Shown here in pieces: positions 8,635 through 16,271 of a stretch of 64,000 bases of DNA. The notes beneath the pieces were generated by a model that made no database searches, was not told where the DNA came from, and worked only from the letters and a program-made list of their open reading frames with translations. This DNA is from Rhodovulum marinum (lineage in GTDB: Bacteria; Pseudomonadota; Alphaproteobacteria; Rhodobacterales; Rhodobacteraceae), in the NCBI RefSeq assembly GCF_004343075.1, contig NZ_SLXP01000004.1:194405-258404 (forward strand), written 5' to 3'. Made by a program: the position numbers and the translations under genes. Numbering within the stretch: the stretch's first letter is position 1; each line of letters begins with the position of its first letter.

Positions 8635-8663
8635 CGGGGCGCGCAAAAACAGGGAGAAGGACG

Positions 8664-10097
8664 ATGGCAGACAGTTCCATCGGGACGCCGGAACAGCTCC
8701 GCGATCCCAATTATACGCCCGCGCTGCACAAGGCGGTGCCGCTGGGCATCCAGCATGTGCTGGCGATGTTCGTGTCGAACGTGACGCCCGCAATCATCAT
8801 CGCGGGCGCGGCGGGGTTCGGCTTCGGCTCGGACGCGGGCGCGCAGGGCTTTCCGGACATGACCTACATGATCCAGATGTCGATGCTGTTCGCCGGTATC
8901 GCGACGCTGTTCCAGACCATCGGCCTGGGCCCGGTCGGTGCGCGGCTGCCCATCGTGCAGGGTACCAGTTTCGCCTTTATCCCGATCATGATCCCGCTGG
9001 TGGCGGGCAAGGGTGTGGACGCGCTGCCCGCGCTGTTCGGCGGCGTGCTGCTGGGCGGGTTGTTCCACGCCTTCCTCGGCACCTTCATCGGCAAGATCCG
9101 CTTTGCCCTGCCGCCGTTGGTCACCGGCCTTGTGGTCACGATGATCGGTCTGGCGCTGGTCAAGGTCGGCATCCAGTATGCCGCGGGCGGGGTGCCGGCC
9201 ATCGACCAGCCGGAATATGGCAGCCTGCTCAACTGGTCGGCGGCGCTGGTGGTGATCTTTGTCACGCTGGGGTTGAAATTCTATGCCCGGGGTCTGCTGT
9301 CGGTTTCGGCGGTCGTGGTGGGCATTCTGGCGGGGTATCTCTATGCGCTGGTGATGGGCATGGTTTCGGTCGAGGCCATCACCACCAGCTGGGGCCGCGC
9401 GGCGCTGGTCGAGGTGCCGCTGCCGTTCAAATACGGGTTCGAGTTCAGCTTGGCGGCGGTGATCGGGTTCTGCCTGATGGCCTTTGTCTCGGCGGTAGAA
9501 ACCGTGGGCGACGTGTCGGGCATCACCAAGGGCGGCGCCGGGCGCGAGGCGACGGACAAGGAAATCCAGGGGGCGACCTATGCGGATGGGGTCGGCACCG
9601 CGGTTGCGGGCATTTTCGGGGCGCTGCCCAACACGTCCTTCAGCCAGAACGTGGGCCTGATCGCCATGACCGGCGTGATGAGCCGCCATGTCGTGACCAT
9701 TGGCGCGATCTTCCTGATCCTCTGCGGGCTGGTGCCCAAGGTTGGCGCGGTGATCCGCACCATCCCGATCGAGGTGCTGGGCGGCGGTGTGATCGTGATG
9801 TTCGGCATGGTGGTCGCGGCGGGTATCTCGATGCTGTCGGACGTGAACTGGAACCGGCGCAACATGGTGATCTTTGCGATCGCGCTGTCGGTGGGGCTGG
9901 GGCTGCAGCTCGACCCCAAGGCGGTGCAATACCTGCCCGACACGATCCGCATCCTGATGACCAGCGGCCTGTTGCCCGCGGCCCTGATCGCCATCGTGCT
10001 GAACCTTGTCCTGCCCGAGGAACTGGCCTCGGAGGCGACGGAAGAGGTGTCCGGCGGCATGGCGGGCCACGGCCGGGGCAGCCTGCCCGGCGAGTGA
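8664..10097 (+). CDS. NCS2 family purine (uracil-xanthine/urate) permease
   Basis: A 477-aa inner-membrane nucleobase transporter with about 12-14 hydrophobic segments. NCS2 family signatures are visible: VQGTSFAFIPI near residue 110 (the QGxxF motif of TM3) and the FGALPNTSFSQNVGLIAMTGVMSR segment, which is close to the family signature of TM10. It starts with an ATG after an AGGGAGAAGG ribosome-binding site 29 bp after allA, so it belongs to the ureide operon. By context it most likely imports urate, xanthine or allantoin-related purines; the sequence alone does not fix which. Confidence 0.88.
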   Translation: MADSSIGTPEQLRDPNYTPALHKAVPLGIQHVLAMFVSNVTPAIIIAGAAGFGFGSDAGAQGFPDMTYMIQMSMLFAGIATLFQTIGLGPVGARLPIVQGTSFAFIPIMIPLVAGKGVDALPALFGGVLLGGLFHAFLGTFIGKIRFALPPLVTGLVVTMIGLALVKVGIQYAAGGVPAIDQPEYGSLLNWSAALVVIFVTLGLKFYARGLLSVSAVVVGILAGYLYALVMGMVSVEAITTSWGRAALVEVPLPFKYGFEFSLAAVIGFCLMAFVSAVETVGDVSGITKGGAGREATDKEIQGATYADGVGTAVAGIFGALPNTSFSQNVGLIAMTGVMSRHVVTIGAIFLILCGLVPKVGAVIRTIPIEVLGGGVIVMFGMVVAAGISMLSDVNWNRRNMVIFAIALSVGLGLQLDPKAVQYLPDTIRILMTSGLLPAALIAIVLNLVLPEELASEATEEVSGGMAGHGRGSLPGE

Positions 10098-10104
10098 GCC
10101 CGGG

Positions 10105-10132
10105 CGCGGCCGCCCCGCCGCGGGCGGCCGCG
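10105..10132. terminator. GC-rich hairpin between convergent permease and eCIS operon
   Basis: Perfect 11-bp arms (CGCGGCCGCCC and its complement) enclose a 6-nt loop, filling the 36-bp gap between the stops of the convergent permease and the last eCIS gene. There is no T-run, so it is a strong hairpin without the classic intrinsic signal. A two-way transcription barrier is the likely role. Confidence 0.6.
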
Positions 10133-10133
10133 T

Positions 10134-10673
10134 TCAGCGCTGGCGTTCGGCCAGCGCGCGCAACGCGGCAAGCCGCGCCTGCGCCTCCTCCATCGCCTTG
10201 GCAAAGCGCTCTTCGCGGGTCTTGTCCTCTTCGGCCTGCTTTCCGATCGTCTCGCGCGCCTTGGACAGGATCGCGGTGCCTTCGGGCAGCACCCGCTTGA
10301 TCTGCTGGACGAGGCGGCGGTCGGTCACGCGGGCCAGCGTTTCCTCGGCCTGCTTGCGGCCCTCGGCATAGCGGCCGGCCAGTGTCTTGCCGGCAAGGTC
10401 CAGCCGGGTGCCGGTTTCGTCGAGCAGGCCATCGGCGCTTTGCCGGGCCGCGATCACCCGGTCGGTGGGGATCAACCCGATATCGCCGGGGATGATCACC
10501 GTCTTGCCCGAGGCAAAGCCTTCGGGCGTGGCAAGTTCGGGATTGGCACGCAACAGCGCGGCCTCGGCATGGCGCAACTTGCGTTCCGCGCCCGGTCCCT
10601 CGATCACGAACAGCCGTTCGGCGAGCGTCTTGAGGCTGCGTTCGCGGCCCAGCTTGGCGATCCTGTTGGCCAT
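10134..10673 (-). CDS. Hypothetical protein with LysM-like start, last gene of the eCIS operon
   Basis: A 179-aa soluble protein with no signal peptide. The first 65 residues resemble a degenerate LysM-type fold (TLAERLF, AEAALLRANPEL, FASGKTVIIPGD), as seen in small CIS tail proteins. From about 85 onward it is charged and helical, with a probable coiled coil in EEDKTREERFAKAMEEAQARLAALRALAERQR-like sequence. It is 23 nt downstream of the DUF6519 protein gene and in the same direction. The function is not recognised; position suggests an accessory baseplate or assembly role. Confidence 0.65.
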   Translation of the reverse strand: MANRIAKLGRERSLKTLAERLFVIEGPGAERKLRHAEAALLRANPELATPEGFASGKTVIIPGDIGLIPTDRVIAARQSADGLLDETGTRLDLAGKTLAGRYAEGRKQAEETLARVTDRRLVQQIKRVLPEGTAILSKARETIGKQAEEDKTREERFAKAMEEAQARLAALRALAERQR

Positions 10674-10696
10674 GGGGGGTCTCCTTTTTCCCGGTC

Positions 10697-13600
10697 TCAG
10701 ACGGCGGTGATGTTCAGCGCGACGAAGGGCGGCTGGAGGCCCCCCGGTGCCAGTTGCACCCCGCCCGAGGTGATGTTGCCCATCGGCGTCGCCGCCGCCG
10801 CCGTCATCAGCAGCGACAACCCCGTATCGCGCAGGTGGCGCAGGCTGTTGGCGCTGGCGGTGATGCGCTGGGCGGCGATGGCGACCTGCGCGGGCAGGTT
10901 CGCGCCGCCCAGCAGATCCGCCTGGTTCTGGCTGAAATCGACCATGGCCGTGCCCCGGGCGGCGATGCTGATCGCGGGATGAAGCTGCGGGGCGAAGTGG
11001 ATCACCTGGTTGCCGCGCAGGCCCAGCTGCAACGGTAAAAGCGGCACCACCTCGATCCCGCGCCGTGCGGTCAGGCGCAGCACGCGGCCCTCGACCGAGG
11101 CAAAGCCCAGATCGTCGGCGGCGGCGCCGGTGATATTGCCCGACACGCCCGCGAAATCGCCCAGAGGTTCATCCAGCCGGCCAAGCGCCTCGATATCCTC
11201 GACCTGGCCGATCTCGATCGCCCGCCAGGCATTTGCACCGGCGTCGCGGTCGGTGGTGCCGACGATCCGGTTGCCCGAGATATCGAGCTGGAACCAGATC
11301 GGCCGCACCAGGATGCCCCAGGCCGATGCATTGGGGGTGTCGGGGCCGATTTCGTAGATCGCGTTGCCCTCGATCGCCATGCTGACGACCCCTTGCAGTG
11401 CGATCCCGGCGTTCTGCGAACCTTCGGGTGTCTCGCGGCCGATGCCCCGGATCGAGTTGCCGCGGACCTGCCCCTCGGCCACGCCGGTCAGGCCGATGCC
11501 GGCTGCGCCGATGCCGTCTGGCCCGCCGCGGATGTCGCCGATCACGTTGTCCTCGATGGCCAGGTGCCGCCCGCTGAAGCCCGGTTGCGACAGGATTCCC
11601 GCGATTCCACAGCGTTGGATGACGTTGCGCTTGGCCAGGATCGCGTCGTAATCGCCCGCGATCCGGATGCCTGCGCCCCCCAGGTCCGAGATGCGGTTGC
11701 CGACGATCTGTGCCGTGATCAGGGCGCCGGGCACTACATTGGGAAACAGGATGATCCCGTCGCCCGCCGCCGCACCGCCGCTGAACTCGTTATCGGCCAG
11801 CCGGATGTCGTTGACCCCGACGATGGCGGCGTTGGCGTTCGACAGGATCGTGTTGCCGTCCAGCCCCGTGCCGCCGGTGGGCAGTTCGAACCAGTCCAGC
11901 GCGACGCCCGATTCCGGCCCGAATATGATGTTGCGCGCCATGGTGGTGCCCGCGAGGCTGAAGGCGAGCCCGCCCAGCCAGATGCCCATGCGGCCGGCGA
12001 ACACGACATTGTCCAAAAGCCTGATCTCGGCCAGACCCAGCCAGCCCGGTTCTGGTTCTTCGGCGGCGGCGGCCGTGCCGGCGCCGCCATAGGCCGCGAT
12101 GGCAGAGGGCGAGCCGATGCCGATGGGCGCGGCGACGAGGCATTCTTCGATCTTGGCGCCGATCACCAGCCCTTCCAGCGCGATGCCGTGGTCGCGGCGG
12201 GTGTCGCCGGTTGCGCCGACCACGATGGCAAGGCGGCGCAGCGCCAGTGTCGCGGTATGCAGCGCGGTCAGCCCGTGCCCCGGTGTGGGCAGCCGTCCGG
12301 TGCCGCCCGCGCTTTCTGGCGTGACAAGGATCGACAGGTCCTCGATGCGGATATCGATGCAGGTATCGACCTCGATGGCGCTGGCGGTGGCGCCCCGGTA
12401 GGAGATCACGGTGGTGATCCCGTGCCCCTTGAGCGTGACGCCGAAGAGGTTCTCCATCCGGATCGGCGCGCCGATTTCATAGCGCCCGGGGTCCAGGCAG
12501 ACCGTGCCGCCGCCCGCCTCGGCCACGCGCTCGATCCCCATCTGGATCGTCAGCGCGCCGGAGTTGTGGCTTTCGGGCGTGACGCAGACCGAACAGGCGC
12601 AGCCCTCGCCGGGCGCGATCTCGGGTGGCCAGAAGGTGCGGCAATCGTCGGGGGGCGCGTCGGGGAAGGAGAGGATGGCGAGCCGCGTATAGTGGCGCTG
12701 CACCGCGTCGGGCGGTGCCTGGGTCAGGGTCTGGATCTGGGTGCCGGCGGTGCGCGCCCAGAACCGCCAGGCGTCCATCTCGCGGTAGCGGCCGGGCCCG
12801 TCGGCGGTGGAGAACGCCACCGTGATCCCAGATTCCAGCAGCAGCACGGTCCCCGCGGGCGGCACCGGGATCACGCCCTCGGGCGAACCGGGATTCGCGG
12901 CGTCGAGATCCCACCACACGGAATTGTCGGCGGCGTTGCGGATGATCCCCTTCTGGTCCCAGCGGATCAGGCGGGATTGGCGTGCCCGCGCGGTATCGCC
13001 GTCGACCCCGGTGGGGATCAGGTCGGGGTCGACCGTGCCCTCAAGCTCGATCTCGCGGGTGTCCTCGTTCACCACCGAGACGCGCAGGATCTGGCCCGAG
13101 CGGTGGTCGAACTCGCGCCGGTTGTCGGTGATCTCGACCCAATCGCCGGGGCGAAAGCGCAGGATCTCGTCGCGCCCGATGCTGCGCACGGTGATCGTGT
13201 CGGCGGGGCTGGCGAAGCTGTCGATGGCGGCGGCGACGGACGCGTTCTCGCGCGAGAACTTGAACCAGGCGTCGGTCTGGTCGCCGTTCTGGCCGGTCTG
13301 GTGTATTTCCACCCGGTAGAACTGGTTTTCGAGCCCCGTGTAACCGTCGGTCGGCGGCACCAGGCAGGGGTCCTCGGGGTCGTCCACGTCGACCGTGCCT
13401 GTGGTCAGCCGCGCGGTCGATGGCGCGACGGTCTCGGGCCAGCCGATCAGGTCCTCGTCGGGGGTGGCGCAGGTGGCACCCTCGCCGATGCCGCCCAGGA
13501 GCCGCACCTGCCAGACCGTCTGCCAACGTGTCGCGCTGTCCACCCCGCCCAGCGCGGGATCCAGAAGTGTCGGGTCCTTGACCGGCGTCACCTCGCGCTG

Positions 13601-14077
13601 CCAGGCGACCAGATAGGCGAGGAACGGCCCGCCGCTGGTGGGCAGGGTCTCGGGCACGGGCCAGAAGGGTTGCGCGTCGTAGGACAGATATCCTTCGGGG
13701 GCCGATGTCATCTCGTCCAGCACGCCGAGGGGATCGGTTGCATCGCCCGTGCCGCGGTCGAACACCGGCGCGGGCCCGTCGCCAGTGCGTGCGAAATCCC
13801 CGTCGCCGTGATTCTCGATGCACATCCCGTCAAGGTAAAGCCGCCCCGGCCCGATCTCGAGCCCGCCACCGCCGTGGCGAATGTGGAAGGCGTTCTCTGT
13901 CTCGCGCGGGACCACCGCGCGGCCGATCGTGTCGACAGTGCCCGCCCGAATGCGCCGTTCCAGCACCTGCACCATCTCGTTCCAGTCCGAATCCAGCACC
14001 GGCCGACCCTGCTGCAGGAACACCCCGGCATAGTCGCGCAGCGCATCGAAACTGTCCTTGCTGTAATCGCCGCCCAT
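10697..14077 (-). CDS. DUF6519-type protein with right-handed beta-helix, eCIS tail-end component
   Basis: An 1126-aa protein. The first residues (MGGDYSKDSFDALRDYAGVFLQQGRPVLDSDWNEM broken up here as GGDYSKDSF, YAGVFLQQGR, LDSDWNEM) match the DUF6519 start found in CIS and phage-tail-like loci. After a middle part of beta-rich modules, residues about 500-1100 form a parallel beta-helix: CVCVTPESHNSG, then many NxI/GN-turn repeats (VIQRCGIAGIL, AIEDNVIGDIRGG, GNSIRGIGRET, GNAIYEIG). Such helices are typical of tailspikes and carbohydrate-binding enzymes. No catalytic site is obvious. It sits at the distal end of the operon after the gpI-type gene, where fibre or spike genes usually lie, so target recognition is the leading guess. 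Confidence 0.75.
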   Translation of the reverse strand: MGGDYSKDSFDALRDYAGVFLQQGRPVLDSDWNEMVQVLERRIRAGTVDTIGRAVVPRETENAFHIRHGGGGLEIGPGRLYLDGMCIENHGDGDFARTGDGPAPVFDRGTGDATDPLGVLDEMTSAPEGYLSYDAQPFWPVPETLPTSGGPFLAYLVAWQREVTPVKDPTLLDPALGGVDSATRWQTVWQVRLLGGIGEGATCATPDEDLIGWPETVAPSTARLTTGTVDVDDPEDPCLVPPTDGYTGLENQFYRVEIHQTGQNGDQTDAWFKFSRENASVAAAIDSFASPADTITVRSIGRDEILRFRPGDWVEITDNRREFDHRSGQILRVSVVNEDTREIELEGTVDPDLIPTGVDGDTARARQSRLIRWDQKGIIRNAADNSVWWDLDAANPGSPEGVIPVPPAGTVLLLESGITVAFSTADGPGRYREMDAWRFWARTAGTQIQTLTQAPPDAVQRHYTRLAILSFPDAPPDDCRTFWPPEIAPGEGCACSVCVTPESHNSGALTIQMGIERVAEAGGGTVCLDPGRYEIGAPIRMENLFGVTLKGHGITTVISYRGATASAIEVDTCIDIRIEDLSILVTPESAGGTGRLPTPGHGLTALHTATLALRRLAIVVGATGDTRRDHGIALEGLVIGAKIEECLVAAPIGIGSPSAIAAYGGAGTAAAAEEPEPGWLGLAEIRLLDNVVFAGRMGIWLGGLAFSLAGTTMARNIIFGPESGVALDWFELPTGGTGLDGNTILSNANAAIVGVNDIRLADNEFSGGAAAGDGIILFPNVVPGALITAQIVGNRISDLGGAGIRIAGDYDAILAKRNVIQRCGIAGILSQPGFSGRHLAIEDNVIGDIRGGPDGIGAAGIGLTGVAEGQVRGNSIRGIGRETPEGSQNAGIALQGVVSMAIEGNAIYEIGPDTPNASAWGILVRPIWFQLDISGNRIVGTTDRDAGANAWRAIEIGQVEDIEALGRLDEPLGDFAGVSGNITGAAADDLGFASVEGRVLRLTARRGIEVVPLLPLQLGLRGNQVIHFAPQLHPAISIAARGTAMVDFSQNQADLLGGANLPAQVAIAAQRITASANSLRHLRDTGLSLLMTAAAATPMGNITSGGVQLAPGGLQPPFVALNITAV

Positions 14078-14096
14078 GGTTCGGGTCCTCCCGGGG

Positions 14097-16271
14097 TCAG
14101 GTTTCGAAGATCAGCCCGGCCTCGAGGCCGAACCGCAGGTATTCGTGGAGCCTTATGCGCAGGTTGGTTTCGCGCTGGGGCTCGTGGTTAAGGTGCCAGG
14201 CGCCCATCTCGCCCTCGTCCGACGCGCCCTTGCGGATCTCCGCGGGCGCGCTGCGGCGCAGTTGCGCATAGGCGGGCGCGCGGGCCGACAGCGAGGTGAA
14301 GGCAGGTATCAGCCAGGGCAGAATGCGGGCCCGGATCAGTTGTTTTTCGGCCTGCGGCACCGGGCCGCCGAGCTCCGTGGCGCGCGCGGCGATGGCCTCG
14401 TCGATGGCCAGTTGCGGCTGGCAACGGAAGCGACGCGGCGTGATCGACCCGTCGGGGACGTAGGAGAACCGCAGGCATCCGTCTTGCCGCCGTTCCGACC
14501 GCACGGGCGCGCCCCCGGGGGCTGCGCGGGCGAAGAGGATCGTGTCGGAAACCAGCGGCATCGCGCGGGCATGGATGCGGCCGATCACGGTCGAGGTCAG
14601 GATCGTCAGCGCGCCGGCAGGATCGTCCTCGCCCGATAGCCCCGCGATGGCCAGCCCTTCGGGACTGTCGGCGGGGGCGGGCGTGGCGGCGTCCACGATG
14701 CTGTCTTCCAACCGCAGGTTGGTCGTGTCGGTCATGCGGACGGGGCCTAGGATCGACCGAAGGATTGACAGTTCGACGCCTCTCGTCTCGACCCGCAGGC
14801 TTTCCGCGCCGGGGCTGGCCGGGCCGCCCGTTTCGGTGAAGGACAGGCCGGGGATCAGCGTGACATGGGCGAGGTCCACCGAGGCGAGCGAGGTGCCGTC
14901 GCCATCGGGCAGGATGTGAACCGGGCAGCCGTCGAGCACGAGGCCGTTCAGCGTGACCCGGCTGTCCGCCGCACCGCGGATTTCCAGCGGATCGCTGCCG
15001 CGCAGGATCGCCCGCACCCCGTCCGCGGCCCGCAGCCCGATCTCGGCCCCCTCGGCGGCGGTGATCGTGGTGGGCGCGGCGTAGACGTCGTTTTCTGTAA
15101 TCTCGACCATCCCGCCCGCCGGGCCGATGGCGTTCAGCGCGTCCTGCAGGCTGGCATGCCCGCTGTCGGGGAAACGGATCAGCGTGCCCGCGCCGTCGGG
15201 CGGCGGCAGGCTGGCGGCGCGGTTGTATTCGCCGCCGCCGATGGGGCCGGGAAAGGCGGTGTGAAAACTGACGCGCACCTCGGCCGTTTCGGGCTCGGGT
15301 AAGGTGAGGCGGCCGAGTTCGGGGTCGACGCGGACGGGCCGGTTGCTGCCCGGGGGCTCGGCGGCATGGGGCGAGTGGTTCCAGCCCGCGCCGTCGTCCG
15401 ACAGGTCGCAGGCGACGATCTCGTCGACCGGCACGGGCGTTCCGTCCACGAAGATCTCGAAGGCGCGCAGGCCCCCCGGCGCGCCGCCCCGGACCCAGGC
15501 CGAGGGCGTCGCGTCCAGCATCCGCCGCGTGATCGCGCCGGGGACGTTGACGGGGCCGGCCAGCGCGGTGATGTCGCGCTCGGCTTCCTGCCGGTTGGTC
15601 AATTGCCGGGGCGCGCCGAGCGGGTCGAACAGATAGCGCCGCCCGTCTACCCGGGTGGCGGGCACGTTTGCCTGGCGCATCGCCTGCAGTCGCCACAGGT
15701 GGAGGCCCACGTTCGGCAGGTGGTGCCGCCCGCCGATGCTGTTGCGCCCCGGCGCTTGGGTGATGGATCGCACGTCCACCGTGCGCATCACCATGTCGAA
15801 GGCGCCGCCCAGCCGTTCCAGCTCCAGCGGCGCATGCAGGTCCGCCGTGGTCCGCGCCTCGGGGCGGGTGACGTTCATGTGCTGGCAGGTGGCGGTGCGC
15901 TGGAAATACTCCACCGCCGAGGCGGGCCAGCCGGTCACGTCGCGGGCGAGTTGCTCCAGCACCGCGGCCGTGCCCTTGCGCCGGCGGTAGGCGATGGTGT
16001 TGGCGACCTCGGCGCGGCTGCCCGCGGCCAGCCCCTCGACCGGGTAGAGCGCCTTGTAGCCGACGATGCCGCCGATATAGGGCACCGCCCAGGGCGCGCA
16101 GGTCTCGATGAAGAGATCGTCCAGCAACTGCTCGATGCTTTCCTCGACCACCGCGCCCTCGCGGGCCAGAACGTCGACCAGCGCCCGGAGCGGTCCGCCT
16201 TCCTCGGCGTCCCGGATGCGGTAGATCGCGGGCAGCAACTCGTAGAGTGCCTGGGGCGTGATCCGGGTCAT
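14097..16271 (-). CDS. Phage tail protein I-type baseplate protein with beta-helix extension (Afp12/Pvc12-like)
   Basis: A 724-aa baseplate component. The N-terminal 110 residues carry the P2 gpI-like pattern (LYELLPAIYRIRDAEEGGPLRAL, then the INxLxDDxFxETC-like segment LLDDLFIETCAPWAVPYIG and ANTIAYRRRKGTAAVLEQLARDVTGWP). The middle and C-terminal part (about 350-620) is beta-helix-like (AADSRVTLNGLVLDG, LRLEDSIVDA, LTILTSTVIGRIHA). The length exceeds a simple gpI because of this extension. Start and stop overlap neighbours tightly: its ATG overlaps the upstream baseplate gene stop by 4 nt. It probably links the baseplate wedges to the fibre or spike. Confidence 0.8.
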   Translation of the reverse strand: MTRITPQALYELLPAIYRIRDAEEGGPLRALVDVLAREGAVVEESIEQLLDDLFIETCAPWAVPYIGGIVGYKALYPVEGLAAGSRAEVANTIAYRRRKGTAAVLEQLARDVTGWPASAVEYFQRTATCQHMNVTRPEARTTADLHAPLELERLGGAFDMVMRTVDVRSITQAPGRNSIGGRHHLPNVGLHLWRLQAMRQANVPATRVDGRRYLFDPLGAPRQLTNRQEAERDITALAGPVNVPGAITRRMLDATPSAWVRGGAPGGLRAFEIFVDGTPVPVDEIVACDLSDDGAGWNHSPHAAEPPGSNRPVRVDPELGRLTLPEPETAEVRVSFHTAFPGPIGGGEYNRAASLPPPDGAGTLIRFPDSGHASLQDALNAIGPAGGMVEITENDVYAAPTTITAAEGAEIGLRAADGVRAILRGSDPLEIRGAADSRVTLNGLVLDGCPVHILPDGDGTSLASVDLAHVTLIPGLSFTETGGPASPGAESLRVETRGVELSILRSILGPVRMTDTTNLRLEDSIVDAATPAPADSPEGLAIAGLSGEDDPAGALTILTSTVIGRIHARAMPLVSDTILFARAAPGGAPVRSERRQDGCLRFSYVPDGSITPRRFRCQPQLAIDEAIAARATELGGPVPQAEKQLIRARILPWLIPAFTSLSARAPAYAQLRRSAPAEIRKGASDEGEMGAWHLNHEPQRETNLRIRLHEYLRFGLEAGLIFET

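Noticed and set aside
11393..14191. Long plus-strand open frame opposite the DUF6519 gene
   Set aside because: High GC gives long antisense frames. Its composition is Arg/Gly/His/Asp-rich with no domain, and the minus-strand gene has family matches and coupled neighbours.
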